Shown here in pieces: positions 25,101 through 35,800 of a stretch of 64,000 nucleotides of DNA. Position 1 is the stretch's first letter. Each line of letters starts with the position of its first letter. The position numbers were made by a program, and so were the translations under genes. A model generated the notes under the pieces. It was not told the origin of the DNA. It did not search any database and saw only the letters and a list, made by a program, of their open reading frames with translations. Source of the DNA: Synanceia verrucosa (Eukaryota; Chordata; Actinopteri; Perciformes; Synanceiidae); assembly GCA_029721515.1 (NCBI GenBank), contig CM056558.1, positions 27,673,740-27,737,739 on the forward strand, given 5' to 3'.

Positions 25101-28100
25101 TTGTTTGACATGTAGGAACTAAAATAGATAGTTATTTTAAAATTAACATGGATCAAACCAGTGCTAGCACAAGGTGGGATGCATTTAAAGCCTACATTAG
25201 GGGGGAAATCATTAGCTACACAAAGCCAAACAACAGAGAAGAAATGGAAATTTGGAGAAACAAAATCTCTGGAGATAGATCTAAATAAAAATGATCCAGC
25301 AAAACAGGGGTAACTATTACTCTTGAGAGCTCAATATAATACAATTTCTGCCGATAAAGCTGCAAACAGCTTATTGTGGCTGAAGCAATCTTATTACGAT
25401 CAGGGGGAAAAGGCTGGGAAACTCCTGGCATGGAGAATCAAAAAAAAATTAGGCCAATAGATAGTCAACAGTGTAATAAATTCCTCGAGAGACCTAACAG
25501 TAGATCCACGGGAAATAATTGTTTTAGAGATTTTTATGAACAGTTATATAGATCAAAATGCAGTCATGCTTCAGAAGAAGGAGACCAGTTCCTCTGTCAA
25601 CTACAATTTCCGGAACTGACAGAGGATGTAGAGCATGAGTTAGACAGTGGCCTAACAGTTGATGAGCTATCACAGGTTATCCAGAACATTAACAGTGGTA
25701 AAGTACCAGGTCCTGATGGCCTGCCAATAGAATTTTACAAGACATTTCGGCAAAAACTAATTATCCCACTCTTCAATATGTATAATGAGTCATATCGAAA
25801 TGAAACTCTTCCACCCTCTTTGAGGTTAGCAATTATAACTCTGATCTTGAAACCAGGTAAACCATCTATGGAGTTCTCCTTCTATAGACCAATAAGTCTA
25901 CTTGGAGCGGCTTTGCAAAGCCCTAGCGATGAGATTGGATCCTTATATTCCACAACTAATTCATAATGATCAAAATGGCTTTGTACAGCAACGCCAAGGA
26001 GTTTACAATATTCGCAGAGTTCTCAATATACTTTTTGAAAAATTTGATACCAAAGATGCCGCAGTACTATCATTGAATGGCCATACTTAAACTATATTGC
26101 CAAAAGTATTCACTCACCTGCCTTGATTCGCATATGAACTTAAGTGACATCCCATTCCTAATCCATAGGGTTCAATATGACGTTGCTCCACCCTTTGCAG
26201 CTATAACAGCTTCAACTCTTCTGAGAAGGCTGTCCACAAGGTTTAGGAGTGTGTTTATGGGAATTTTTGACCATTCTTCCAGAAGCGTATTTGTGAGGTC
26301 ACACACTGATGTTGGACGAGAAGGCCGGGCTCGCTCTCAGTCTCAGCACTAATTCATCCCAAAGGTGTTCTATTAGGTTGAGGTCAGGACTCTGTTCATC
26401 CACACCAGACTCTGTCATCCATGTCTTTATGGACCTTGCTTTGTGCACTGGTGCACAGTCATGTTGGAAGAGGAAGGGGCCAGCTCCAAACTGTTCCCAC
26501 AAAGTTGGGAGCATGGAATTGTCCAAAATGTCTTGGTATGCTGAAGCATTCAGAGTTCTTTTCACTGGAACTAAGGGGCCAAGCCCATCTCCTGAAAAAC
26601 AACCCCACACCATAATCCCCCCCTCCACCAAACTTTACACTTGGCACAATGCAGTCCGACAAGTATCGTTCTCCTGGCAGCCGCCAAACCCATACTCGTC
26701 CATCAGATTGCCAGATGGAGAAGCGTGATTCGTCACTCCAGAGAATGCGTCTCCACTGCTCTAGACTCCAGTGACGCCGTGCTTTACACCACTGCATTCA
26801 ACGCTTTGCATTGCACTTGGTGATGTATGGTTTGGATGCAGCTGCTCGGTCATGGAAACCCATTGCATGAAGCTCTCTGTGCACTGTTCTTGAGCTAATC
26901 TGAAGGCCACATGAAGTTTGGAGGTCTTCAGTGATTGACTCTGCAGAAAGTTGGCGACCTCTTCGCCTTATGTGCCTCAGCATCTGCTGACCCCGCTCCG
27001 TCAGTTTACGTGGCCTACCACTTTGTGGCTGAATTGCTGTCGTTCCCAAACACTTCCACGTTCTTATAATACAGCTGAAAATTGACTGGAATATTTAGGA
27101 GTGAGGAAATGTCACGACTGGATTTGTTGCACAGGTGGCCTCCTATCACAGTTCCACTCTTGAATTCACTGAGCTCCTGAGAGCGACCCATTCTTTCACA
27201 AATATTTGTAAAAGCAGTCTGCATGCCCAGGTGCTTGATTTTATACACCTGTGGCCATGGAAGTGACTGGAACACCTGATTCTGATGATTTGGATGGGTG
27301 AGCGAATACTTTTGGCAATATAGTGTATTTAATGTCCTGTCTAGATTCGGATTTTGAAATAACTTTCTCAAATGGATTCAAATTTTATAAACAAACAAAT
27401 TTTTATTTACAAACCCAACAACTAGTGTCTTAACAAGTGGTATAGTGGTATAGTACATCGAATTTCTTTATACACTGATGACGTAATAATTTTTTTTAAC
27501 AAATTTATCAGTATCCCAAACTTAATGCAACAGATTGAAAGGCTTGGACGCTTTCAGGTTATACTATTAACAACTCAAAATCCTCAGTATTATTTTTGAG
27601 CAAGAAAGAAAGACTGAAACCAGTCATAAATACCCCTTTTATAAATGCAAAGAAAGGATTCACTTACCCTGTTATGAAAATTACCCCTGAAATTCATAAG
27701 ATTGTCTCATCAAACTATGACCCATTAATAGATAAGGTGAAGGAGACATTGAATCGATGGATGAAACTGCCCATATAAATGATTGGCCGTGTAAACATGA
27801 TTAAATGACCATTTTACCAAAATTTTTTTATACTTTTTTCAATCGCTTCCTCTCCCACTTCTGAAAGAGCTCTTTGATATGCTTGGTAGTATTTTTAGTA
27901 AATTTCTCCATATTGAGACTCCATCCCTCCCTCCCTCCATCCCGCTCGGTTGCGCATATCTGGGGTCGGGTCGTGGGGGGAGCAGCATAAGCAGGGAAGC
28001 CCAGACTTCCCTCTCCCCAGCCACCTCAAACAACTCTTCCGGAGGGATCCCGAGGCATTCCCAGGCCAACTACAAGACATAGTCTCTCCAGTCCTTTGGT

Positions 28101-31100
28101 TCTCCTGCCAGTGGGATGTGCCCGGTACACCTCACCAGGGAGGTGTCCGGGGGCATCCTAACCAGATGCCTGAGCCACCTCATCTGGCTCCTCTCGATGC
28201 AGAGAAGCAGCGGCTCTACTCTGAGCTCCTCCTGGTTGACCGTACTTCTCATGCTGTCTCTTAAGGGAGAGCCAGGACACCCTTCGGAGGAAGCTCATTT
28301 CAGCCGCTTGTATCCGTGATCTTGTTCTTTCAGTCACAACCCACAGTTCGTGACCATAGGTGAGGGTAGGAACGTAGATCGACTGGTAAATTGAGAGCTT
28401 CGCCTTTCGACTCAGCTCTCCCTTCACCACGAAGGACCGATACAGCGTCCGCATCACTGTAGAAGCTGCACCGATCTGCCGGTCGATCTCCCGCTCCATT
28501 CTTTCCTCACTCATGAACAAGCCCCTGAGATACTTAAACTCCTCCACTTGGGGCAGGATCTCATCCCCGACCTGGAGAGAGCATGCCACCCTTTTCCAAC
28601 TGGGGACCATGGCCTCAGATTTGGAGGTGCTGATTCTCATCCCGACCGCTTCACAATCAGCTGCGAACCGCTTCAGTGAGAGTTGTAGATCACGGCTTGA
28701 TGAAGCCAACAGAACCACATCGTCTGCAAAAAGCAGGGATGTGATGCTGAGGCCACCAAACCGGACCCCCTCAATGCCTTGGCTGCACCTAGAAATTCTG
28801 TCCATAAAAGTTAGGAACAGAATCGGTGACAAAGGGCAGCCTTGGTGGAGTCCAACTCTCACTGGAAACAAATCCGACTTACTGCCGGCAATGCGGACCA
28901 AACTCTGACACCGGTCATACAGGGACCGAACAGCCCGTACCAAGGGGTCCGGTACCCCACACACCTGGAGCACCCCCCACAGGACTCCCTGAGGGAGGCG
29001 GTCGAACTCCTTCTCCAAATCCACAAAACACATGTAGACTGGTTGGGCGAAATCCCACGCACCCTCCAGGACCCTGCCGATGGTGTAGAGCTGGTCCACT
29101 GTTCCACGGCCAGGATGAAGACCACACTGCTCCTCCTGAATCTGAGATTCGACTTTTCGTCGGATGGGCTGCTATACCTGCCTTATGACAGAGGAGGGCT
29201 AGGACTCCTAAATCTGAAACGGTATTATTGGTCTGCTCAATTACGCTTGGCAATGTTTTACTTTTAGACAGAAACTTCTCCATCTTGGGTGAATATTGAG
29301 CAAGCGTCAATACCAAATCTTCCACTCAAACTATATTTGTACTCTGCAGACCCAAAACAGTTAAAAAAAATAGAGAACCATTTTCTTAAAAACACTATTG
29401 ACATCTGGTATAAAGCACATCAGTATATTAAAGACACTCCTCCCATATCCTGCTTTTCCCCCATATGGGGTAATGAATATTTCAGGGCAGGAAGAGCGGA
29501 TGGTGGTTTTAAAATCTGGTCTGATCGAGGTGTATGTAAAATAGAGGACCTTTACATGAATGGTAACTTTCTCACATTTCTCACATCAGTTGTGTCAGAT
29601 CCATAACATTCCAAGAATTTTTTTTTTTAATATTTACAATTAACACTTCCTACAGTCAAACTATAAGCAAATGTTATCTGAACCACCACCGCTTTCACAT
29701 CTTGAAAATCTTATTCTTTTAAACTTAAGTGGGAGGAGACAGAATTCTCTATTCTATATGTCTTTAATATCATTTGATAAGGAGTCCACTATGGACAGGC
29801 TAAAGGCATAGAGACGAGATGTTCAAGAAGATATACATATAGGTGATTGGGAAATGGCATGTTTAAAAGCTCAAAAACAATCAATCAATACAAGAATGAA
29901 GTTATCACAGCACAAGTGGTTGATGAGAACTTACATTACCCCAGTCAAACTAAATTGTTGGTGTACTGACATTCCAGACACTTGTATTAAATGTCTGTAA
30001 GGAAAGGGCACACTGTACCATTGTGTATGGGAGTGTCCAAAGTTGGGTAAGTACTGGAAAATTGTCGTTGAGAAGATATCTGAGGTGGTAGGAGTGAAGG
30101 TCCCCCACCTAGCAAAGCTGTGTATACTAGGCATATATCCAGAGACTTTAGTCTCCTGCAGGTCAGGAGAATGATTGCTTTATCTTGGAAAAAAACAGAT
30201 ATACTGTACCTCCAATACATGTGTGGGTGAAGGAGATGGCATCCTGTGTTGTACTAGAGAGGTTGACCTATATAACTGGAGAAAAAGCACAAGAATTTGA
30301 AATAGTGTGGAGACCGTTATTGGAGTTTCTTTGACATAGACATGCATAGCTTTGATATTGTTGTGAGGAGTTGAGTACTGTGATGTAGTTATTATACTTT
30401 TATTTATTTATTGTTAATGTGTGAAATGTGATTTCCTATTTTATGGCAAATGCTGTAATCACAAATATTTCACTGGCTTTGTCAATGTTACTGTTATTGT
30501 TTGTGTGTTAAATGTTAAAAGTCAAAATATTGATGGAAAAAAATATTATCCTGCAAGCAAAAGATAATTCCATGGGTCTTGAGTTTGACACTTTTTAGTG
30601 CATCATTAAAACCACACACACATGCACCCGTAGAACCTCTTAAAACCAATTAATGCAACTGTAGAACCCATTAAAACCACTTAATGCATCCGAAGAACCC
30701 CTTAAAACCACTTAATGCACCTGAAGTACCTCTGGAAACCTCTAATAGCACCTAAAGAACCTCTCAAAGGACTCAAGAAAATCCCAAATGACCACTAGAA
30801 CCCATTAAATGACCAGTAGAGTCCCCTAAATTAGAACCAACTTACCTCTTTAATGGCCATTAAAACATCTTAAATGAGTAGTAGAACTCATTCAGTGACC
30901 CTGAGCCATTTTTAAGAAACCTTTAAAGTGAACATGGAGAACTTTTAAAGAACACTTAGAACCTCCAAAAGTCGTTGAGGAACCTCCTTAATGACCGTGA
31001 TGAATCGTGATGTATTGTCATTCCATCAGTTGATGAATTCTGCAGTTGTCGGGTGTCAGAGGTGCCTTGAAGGCACCACTGGGGAACATTGCCTGTTCCT

Positions 31101-32461
31101 CATGCAATGCTAACAGAACAGTGACTGATGGCTTCTCTCTCAGGTTCTCTGTCTGGAAGAACAGTGCTATCAGTAGGTAATGGGCTCACCATGCCGAAGC
31201 GGTGGTTTGGACTGAAATGCAACCCGGTGTCAGATTTCCCAGAAGCCCCAGTGATAAATGAGCTGATGTGGTTTGGGAAGTGAAGGCAGCAGCAGTCGAT
31301 TGAGGCCTCCTGTCGAGCTTCAGACCTCTGAATGACCTGCAGATCCAGGATCAGTGTTTAGATCTGACCAAGTAGCAGAAGGTCACTGTGTACCGGAAGT
31401 ACTATTACTGTAATACTTATTAGTTGTATTGTAGTATTAACTTTTGATGGCAGTGTTTGTAAAAGTGACAGCAGTAGTAGTAGTAGTGCTGTCAACAGCA
31501 ACCGTCATGTCAGGTTGTGATGTCACTGATGTCTCTGTCAGCACGTGTTTAGTCTGTCCTCTCTGACCCTCAGTGTGGTGCCTTTACTGAAGGAGTCCAT
31601 TGGGATCCTGATGCAGCGAACACCTCCTTCACTGGACCATGCCCTGCCAGAGTGTTACCAGAGGGTGAGTGAAGCTCCGCCCATCCGGCCACGCCCCGGC
31701 ACCTGGCACAGCCATTTTAGTTTTTGTCTCTTTTTAAGCAAGGTTTTTTTTTTTTTTCTTTTGGTAAAAGTTTTCCAAATCCCAGGAGAAATGCTTGCTG
31801 GGCTTTTGTTGAGCTGACATGTATTGGCCTGTTAGCTTCTGTTCTTATTTTAGTGTTTCATTAGCTGTGTAATACCCAGAGGCACTGAGATGTTATGTTT
31901 CTGAACTACCCCCCGCAACAGTTTTCTCCCCTGTATCATTTATATTATATATGTGTGTTTATAAAGTTTACAACAACCACATTCAGTTCTTTGTTTTAAA
32001 TTACAGCAAAAGCTCACCAAAAATTACTCTTCATTACTTAAGCACTGATCAGTACTTTGATCCTAGTAACTCTACTGCATATGTTCTGTGGGCCATGTGC
32101 CAAAGAAGTAACCACTCATCAGGGAGTCTAATTCTTGGTTTGTTGTGTTGTGTTCAGGTGCAGCAGTTACAGGGAGTGTACAACCTGCAGGAGCCTCACT
32201 TCTGGACTCTTTGTACCGACGTTTACATCGGAACGTTAAAGCTGCTGGTGGCCCCGGATGCAGATACCCGCTGGATCCTCAGCCAGACACACCACATCTT
32301 TACTCAGGTACCTGAACACACCACAAGACAAGCAGTAATATAGCTCATCTGCTGTGGTACTACTAGCAGCAGTACTAGCGGTGCCAGCAGTAATGTGTGG
32401 TCTCTGTCTGCAGGCTGGAGTTAGACAGCTTTATGTTCAGATGGAAACAGCTGCCATGTAG
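16262..32461 (+). CDS. slc30a7: Zinc transporter 7 (ZnT7)
   Basis: Cation diffusion facilitator that moves zinc from cytosol into the early secretory pathway (Golgi in mammals). Coding exons: 16262-16341, 16632-16733, 17391-17504, 18197-18284, 18399-18528, 18627-18788, 18876-18926, 20341-20476, 31574-31664, 32158-32307 and 32414-32461. All have GT-AG sites and matching phases, giving 383 residues (human 376). The start MLPLSVKDDEYK fits the family. Metal-site residues are visible in DSFHMFFD (TM2) and HIIADTLGS (TM5). A His-Gly loop between TM4 and TM5 is encoded by exons 5-6 and includes three identical HGGHGHS units (18695-18757). The C-terminal domain ends QLYVQMETAAM. Intron 8 is 11.1 kb, filled by an L1-like element. 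The 3' end meets DPH5. AATAAA at 32782-32787 is a candidate poly(A) signal. Confidence 0.96.
16806..16867. repeat. TG/CG/AG dinucleotide repeat
   Basis: About 20 TG units run into CGCGCG and then AGAGAG in SLC30A7 intron 2. The alternating purine-pyrimidine tract could adopt Z-DNA. Confidence 0.9.
17551..17592. repeat. CT dinucleotide repeat
   Basis: About 20 CT units in SLC30A7 intron 3, just before the inserted element at 17604. Confidence 0.9.
17604..18165. mobile_element. Non-autonomous Harbinger-like element, 562 bp
   Basis: Inverted termini TGGTGCTTTTCCAC (left) and GTGGAAAAGCACCA (right), flanked by TTA at 17601-17603 and 18166-18168. It lies in SLC30A7 intron 3 and ends 31 bp before exon 4. 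It is GC-rich and carries no transposase frame. hAT-type elements in fish have similar ends, so the superfamily is tentative. Confidence 0.7.
18285..18340. repeat. GCAC tetranucleotide repeat
   Basis: About 12 CGCA units directly after the exon 4 donor of SLC30A7. Confidence 0.9.
19080..19405. repeat. Compound CA/TG/TA repeat
   Basis: Interleaved ATATAC, ACACAC and GTGTGT runs in SLC30A7 intron 7, open in several frames on both strands as Tyr/Ile/Cys/His/Val runs. Confidence 0.92.
21014..21898 (+). pseudogene. L1 ORF1 protein remnant
   Basis: The first frame, 21014-21442, gives an N-terminal region with heptad-like spacing (LDSIDDRLGKMASSIATLK). The domain after the frameshift (21487-21783) has the hallmark order RTLAP, NQDRAVLIRFL and QDREFVYR of the L1 ORF1 RNA-binding fold. 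It then shifts again into 21784-21898. It cannot make an intact protein. Confidence 0.82.
22480..22843 (+). mobile_element. tRNA-derived SINE (V-SINE-like)
   Basis: A truncated tRNA-like head (TTTAGCACTGTCACCTCAC, then B-box-like GGGTTTGAATCCCG) is followed by a conserved body with GTGTGGAGTTTGCATG and a 3' end of ATGG repeats. It sits inside the L1. Four more copies or fragments of this family occur downstream. The V-SINE assignment is from remembered consensus features. Confidence 0.75.
22894..24467 (-). mobile_element. Degenerate Tc1-like transposon with long inverted repeats
   Basis: It begins CAGTTGTGGTCAAAAGTTT and ends in the inverse, with TA at both ends (22892-22893 and 24468-24469). 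The inverted repeats extend about 220 bp. Minus-strand fragments at 23424-23669 resemble a Tc1 transposase (TVKHGGGSIMLW), but the frames are broken. The layout resembles Sleeping-Beauty-type elements. It is inserted in the L1 between ORF1 and ORF2. Confidence 0.88.
26090..27325 (-). mobile_element. Tc1-like transposon, family B copy 1, degenerate transposase
   Basis: Inverted ends ACTATATTGCCAAAAGTATT (left) and its complement (right), with TA at 27326. On the minus strand a transposase is readable in pieces: N-terminal helix-turn-helix 27223-27060, GRPRKLTERG near 27010, WSDESRFSIW near 26715, a glycine-rich stretch near 26620 and SPDLNLIEHLWDE near 26370. Frameshifts separate them. It is inserted in L1 ORF2. 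The same family is at 51716-52835. Confidence 0.88.
27915..29163 (-). mobile_element. 5'-truncated LINE with reverse transcriptase
   Basis: The minus strand, 29160 to about 28250, gives a largely open reverse transcriptase of about 300 residues. It includes EEQCGLHPGRGTVDQL, the core RVGLHQGCPLSPILF and the catalytic LLFADDVVL, then a C-terminal part 28250-27920 after frameshifts. It ends with a CCATCC-type tail near 27915. It has a start-like truncation, no 5' part and no clear target duplication. It belongs to the CR1/L2/Rex group by motif. It was inserted opposite to its host L1. Confidence 0.85.
30600..30990. repeat. Degenerate tandem repeat in SLC30A7 intron 8
   Basis: Imperfect units of about 33 bp around TAGAACCCATTAAAACCACT, becoming more diverged to the right. 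Confidence 0.6.
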
Positions 32462-32828
32462 AAGCTCCTCCTCCACTGAACACCAGGGACCAATCAGCTT
32501 TCAGTCTGCTGCAGGCGACATCAGTCCCCACAGGGTCTCTGTAGGTGAGACGGGGGCAGGGGGGCAGGGAGTACTAGACTGATATCCCATGATGCTCCAG
32601 CCCTACAGTATACCTGTCTGTGCCCCCCACTGCATTCTGGGTAAGTGCCTTCATCAGAGACAATGACAAATCCCCCCCCCTTCCCCGGCATCACTGCTGA
32701 GGTGTCCTGTGTGATGTCACTGTTTTTAAACGTGCCAAACCATGTGACCAGTCGGTGGGTTTCAGTCTTTTTTTCATCTGTAATAAATAATATAAAAATA
32801 GCTCTGTTTCTGATTATTGATCTCTGTC

Positions 32829-32834
32829 TTTATT
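32829..32834 (-). terminator. Candidate DPH5 poly(A) signal
   Basis: AATAAA on the minus strand, 48 bp after the DPH5 stop codon. SLC30A7 has AATAAA at 32782-32787 on the other strand, so the two transcripts would end at or just past each other. Confidence 0.45.
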
Positions 32835-32881
32835 GATGACATCACATCTGTGTTCAGAAAATTAAAAAAAAAAAAGGTGTG

Positions 32882-35800
32882 TTAGGACCAGTAGGTGGAG
32901 CTGTTGATCATGTGCAGGTGTTGCAGTGCATTTGTTTCTGCGTTCAGTTGCAGCAGGTCCACCTCCAGTGGGTGGAGTTGTCCGGTGACAACTAGTGAAT
33001 GGAGCGGACCGCCAAGGTCACATGACATCAGTTGATGCAGCGTCGCTGCACGGATTGTCTGATCGTTGGCGCCGAGTCGGGCCACGCCCACACACACAGT
33101 GTCCTCGGTCACATCTGGAGGACAGGTGAGTTCACATCAGGGACTTCAATAACAGTCATATTTTAGCTTGCTGACAATGTTAGCATCAACTAGTGAACAG
33201 AAACAGTTAACCAGCAGCTTGCAGAAACTCGTAATCCTGTTAATAAAAACCAGTAAGTCATTTTTTCATCAATAAATATTCACAATCTGAATCATTAAAA
33301 TATGTGTAAAGAAGGATTAAAGCCACTATTTCTTAAATGTTTAGTTTTATCCATGATTACACCACATCTAAAAATATTAAAACTGTTATAAATTCCTATT
33401 TTCCCCTCAAAATATTCTCAGATATTTCTTAAAGGGATACGCCACCCCCAGGCCAAATTCAGTGTCTCCCCACAGTCCCGAGACCTAAATAAGTGTGTGA
33501 AAGCATTTTCCTGGCCACCCAGCCATTGTCCGAATTTATCAGAGCTGACCGCAGGTTGGTTCCGCGGCATAACTACACTCCTATGACCCCACAGAAATAT
33601 TTCGGCCAAAGTGAATAAATGTACTCGATTTCCCCCCCAATTACTTTCCGTGTACTGCACATTTACTTCTAGTGAATGGCGGTGCAGACCACAACGCAAA
33701 GGGCTTGTCTTGTTCATTTTCTTTTGGGAACTATTTTTCGGTGCGGAGAAACACAGCCGACGCACACCACGGAACGTCATTGGGAAACCCCCACCCCCCA
33801 CTTCCCCCCACAACACTGCGTCGCTTACCTGGACCAGGCCAACAGCTTCCTTCTACTGCGTGGCACTGGCTAGCTTTTAGTTGCTCTTATAAGAGTTGTT
33901 GGAGATGGAAGATTACATTGAAGATTACATTACGGATGAAGATGATGACTTGGACTTCCAAAATCCCAGACCCTATCTTTTGAACCAGTCTTTACTGAGG
34001 AGGAGTTGCGGGCTTTAGATCAGAGAAGACTGGAAGTTCCCGTTACTCCAGGCGATCCAGATGAGCGCAGGAGAGCACATACAAACTGGTGGTGTAAGTG
34101 TGGAGAATGCCAACCAATGGCTACTGAAATGGAGTGTTTTTGTTGTGCCGAGTGGGGCGAAACACTACCGTCGATGCAGAGGAATACTGAAGAGGATAGC
34201 CGCGTTTGTGTCACTACTACCGAGGATTTCACGGCAATGATTCACCCCGCAGTCCTCACTTTCTTTTTCTGGCGCGATAAAGTGAATTGGAAAAGGAAAA
34301 ACACACCAAGCGGACCTAATGGGCAGCTGTCTACAGAGTAAGTAGCCTATTATTACACCCAGTACATGATTAGACGTCACTCTGTGGTCATGGTATTTGT
34401 AGCAGGAAGATGGTGGCTACGCAGGTGGCTACGCAGTGTTGTGGGGGGAAGTGGGGGGAAGTGGGGGGGTGGGGGTTTCCCAATGACGTTCCGTGGTGTG
34501 CGTCGGCTGTGTTTTTCTGCACCGAAAAATAGTTCCCAAAAGAAAATGAACAAGACAAGCCCTTTGCGTTGTGATCTGCACCGCCATTCACTAGAAGTAA
34601 ATGTGCAGTACACGGAAAGTAATTGGGGGGGAAAATCGAGTACATTTATTCACTTTGGCCAAAATATTTCTGTGGGGTCATAGGAATGTAGTTACGCCGC
34701 GGAACCAACCTGCGGTCAGCTCTGATAAATTCGGACAATGGCTGGGTGGCCAGGAAAATGCTTTCACACACTTATTTAGGTCTCGGGACTGTGGGGAGAC
34801 ACTGAATTTGGCCTGGGGGTGGCGTATCCCTTTAAATCTTTCAATATTACACTTTTACGAATTATATTCTCCCACAGTGAGGGTGATTTATTCAGCCAAT
34901 CAGAGGAGAGCCTTCACTCACCTGGCTCCTCCCCCTCCTCCCTCCTCCTCTGGATGATCTGGATCAGCTGATTGGCTGCCTGACTGACAGTCATGAAGCG
35001 AGGAGGCTCGTAGATCTGCGTCCCTCTGAAACCAGGCAGTGATAAAATCCTCCATTCATTTAAAATAATATTTATATTATTTAAGATGAATTGTATTTGT
35101 TAATTAGCAGGCAGTTTTTAATGTTTAAAGGTGTAAAAACCACTTAAACCAGCTCCACAGGTAACCCTCCATCATGACATCAGCAGCCTGAAACCAGCTG
35201 AAACCTGCTAAAGACACCAGATAAACCCAGAGGACATTGTGGTTCTGGTTCTTACCTCATCATGTTCTCGATGCTCTGCTCTTTGACTTTAATATCTGAC
35301 AGTAAAAACACATCAGATTCAAATTAAACTTTATCCTGTTAAGATAAGAAACGTTAGTGAAGTACTCTGTCGTACTAGAATATTTTTTTTTTTTTATTTA
35401 TCCCCCCATTGGGGGAAATTCACTCGCCACAGCAGCATAGACAAATTACAGTAATAAAAAAAACAAACAGCAGCAAAGACAGAATAGAATAAGTACTAAT
35501 AAAAGAATAAATATTTACAATATGTAAATATATAATATGAAAAATATATATTTTCAATTGCAAATGAAATGTTAAACAATTATTAGATGAATAAAATGTA
35601 TTTTATTGTTAGTGTACATGTGATGTAGAAATAAAATAATGGTGCAAATATTTCTGTGCAAAAAAGGTACAATTGGTTTGAAAAACAAGGCAATGATGGT
35701 ATATGAACGTCAGCCAGTCTTATTGCTGATGATAGTACCCAGTAGTAGTAGTACTCACCCAGCAGACAGAGGCTGTGGAGTCCAGCTCTCCTGTTCTTAC

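Larger units (their letters stand above)
24490..29606 (+). pseudogene. L1 ORF2 (endonuclease-reverse transcriptase) remnant
   Basis: Fragments, in order: endonuclease 24490-25108; linker and palm/finger start 25376-25966; reverse transcriptase 25902-26086; the rest after the Tc1 insertion at 27326; and a C-terminal part at 29166-29606. Catalytic DD is not intact (LYTDDV is readable near 27470 in a broken frame). Interrupted by two mobile elements and several stops. Confidence 0.8.
20910..30540 (+). mobile_element. Near full-length L1-like retrotransposon, dead, with four nested insertions
   Basis: An exact 18-bp duplication, AAATATTATCCTGCAAGC, flanks it at 20892-20909 and 30541-30558. ORF1 is at 21014-21442 and, after a frameshift, 21487-21898; it has a coiled-coil-like N part and the L1 ORF1 RNA-binding domain. 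ORF2 starts near 24500 with an endonuclease beginning TSWNVRG. The reverse transcriptase begins near 25640 with GKVPGPDGLPIEFY, and the C-terminal part is at 29166-29606. Stops and frameshifts are frequent. Later insertions at about 22480-22843, 22894-24467, 26090-27325 and 27915-29163 account for about 4.4 kb, leaving about 5.2 kb of L1. It lies in sense orientation in SLC30A7 intron 8. Confidence 0.88.

Noticed and set aside
33433..34831. piggyBac element
   Set aside because: TTAA duplication fits, but the AGGGATA ends and lack of a piggyBac frame fit Kolobok/T2 better.
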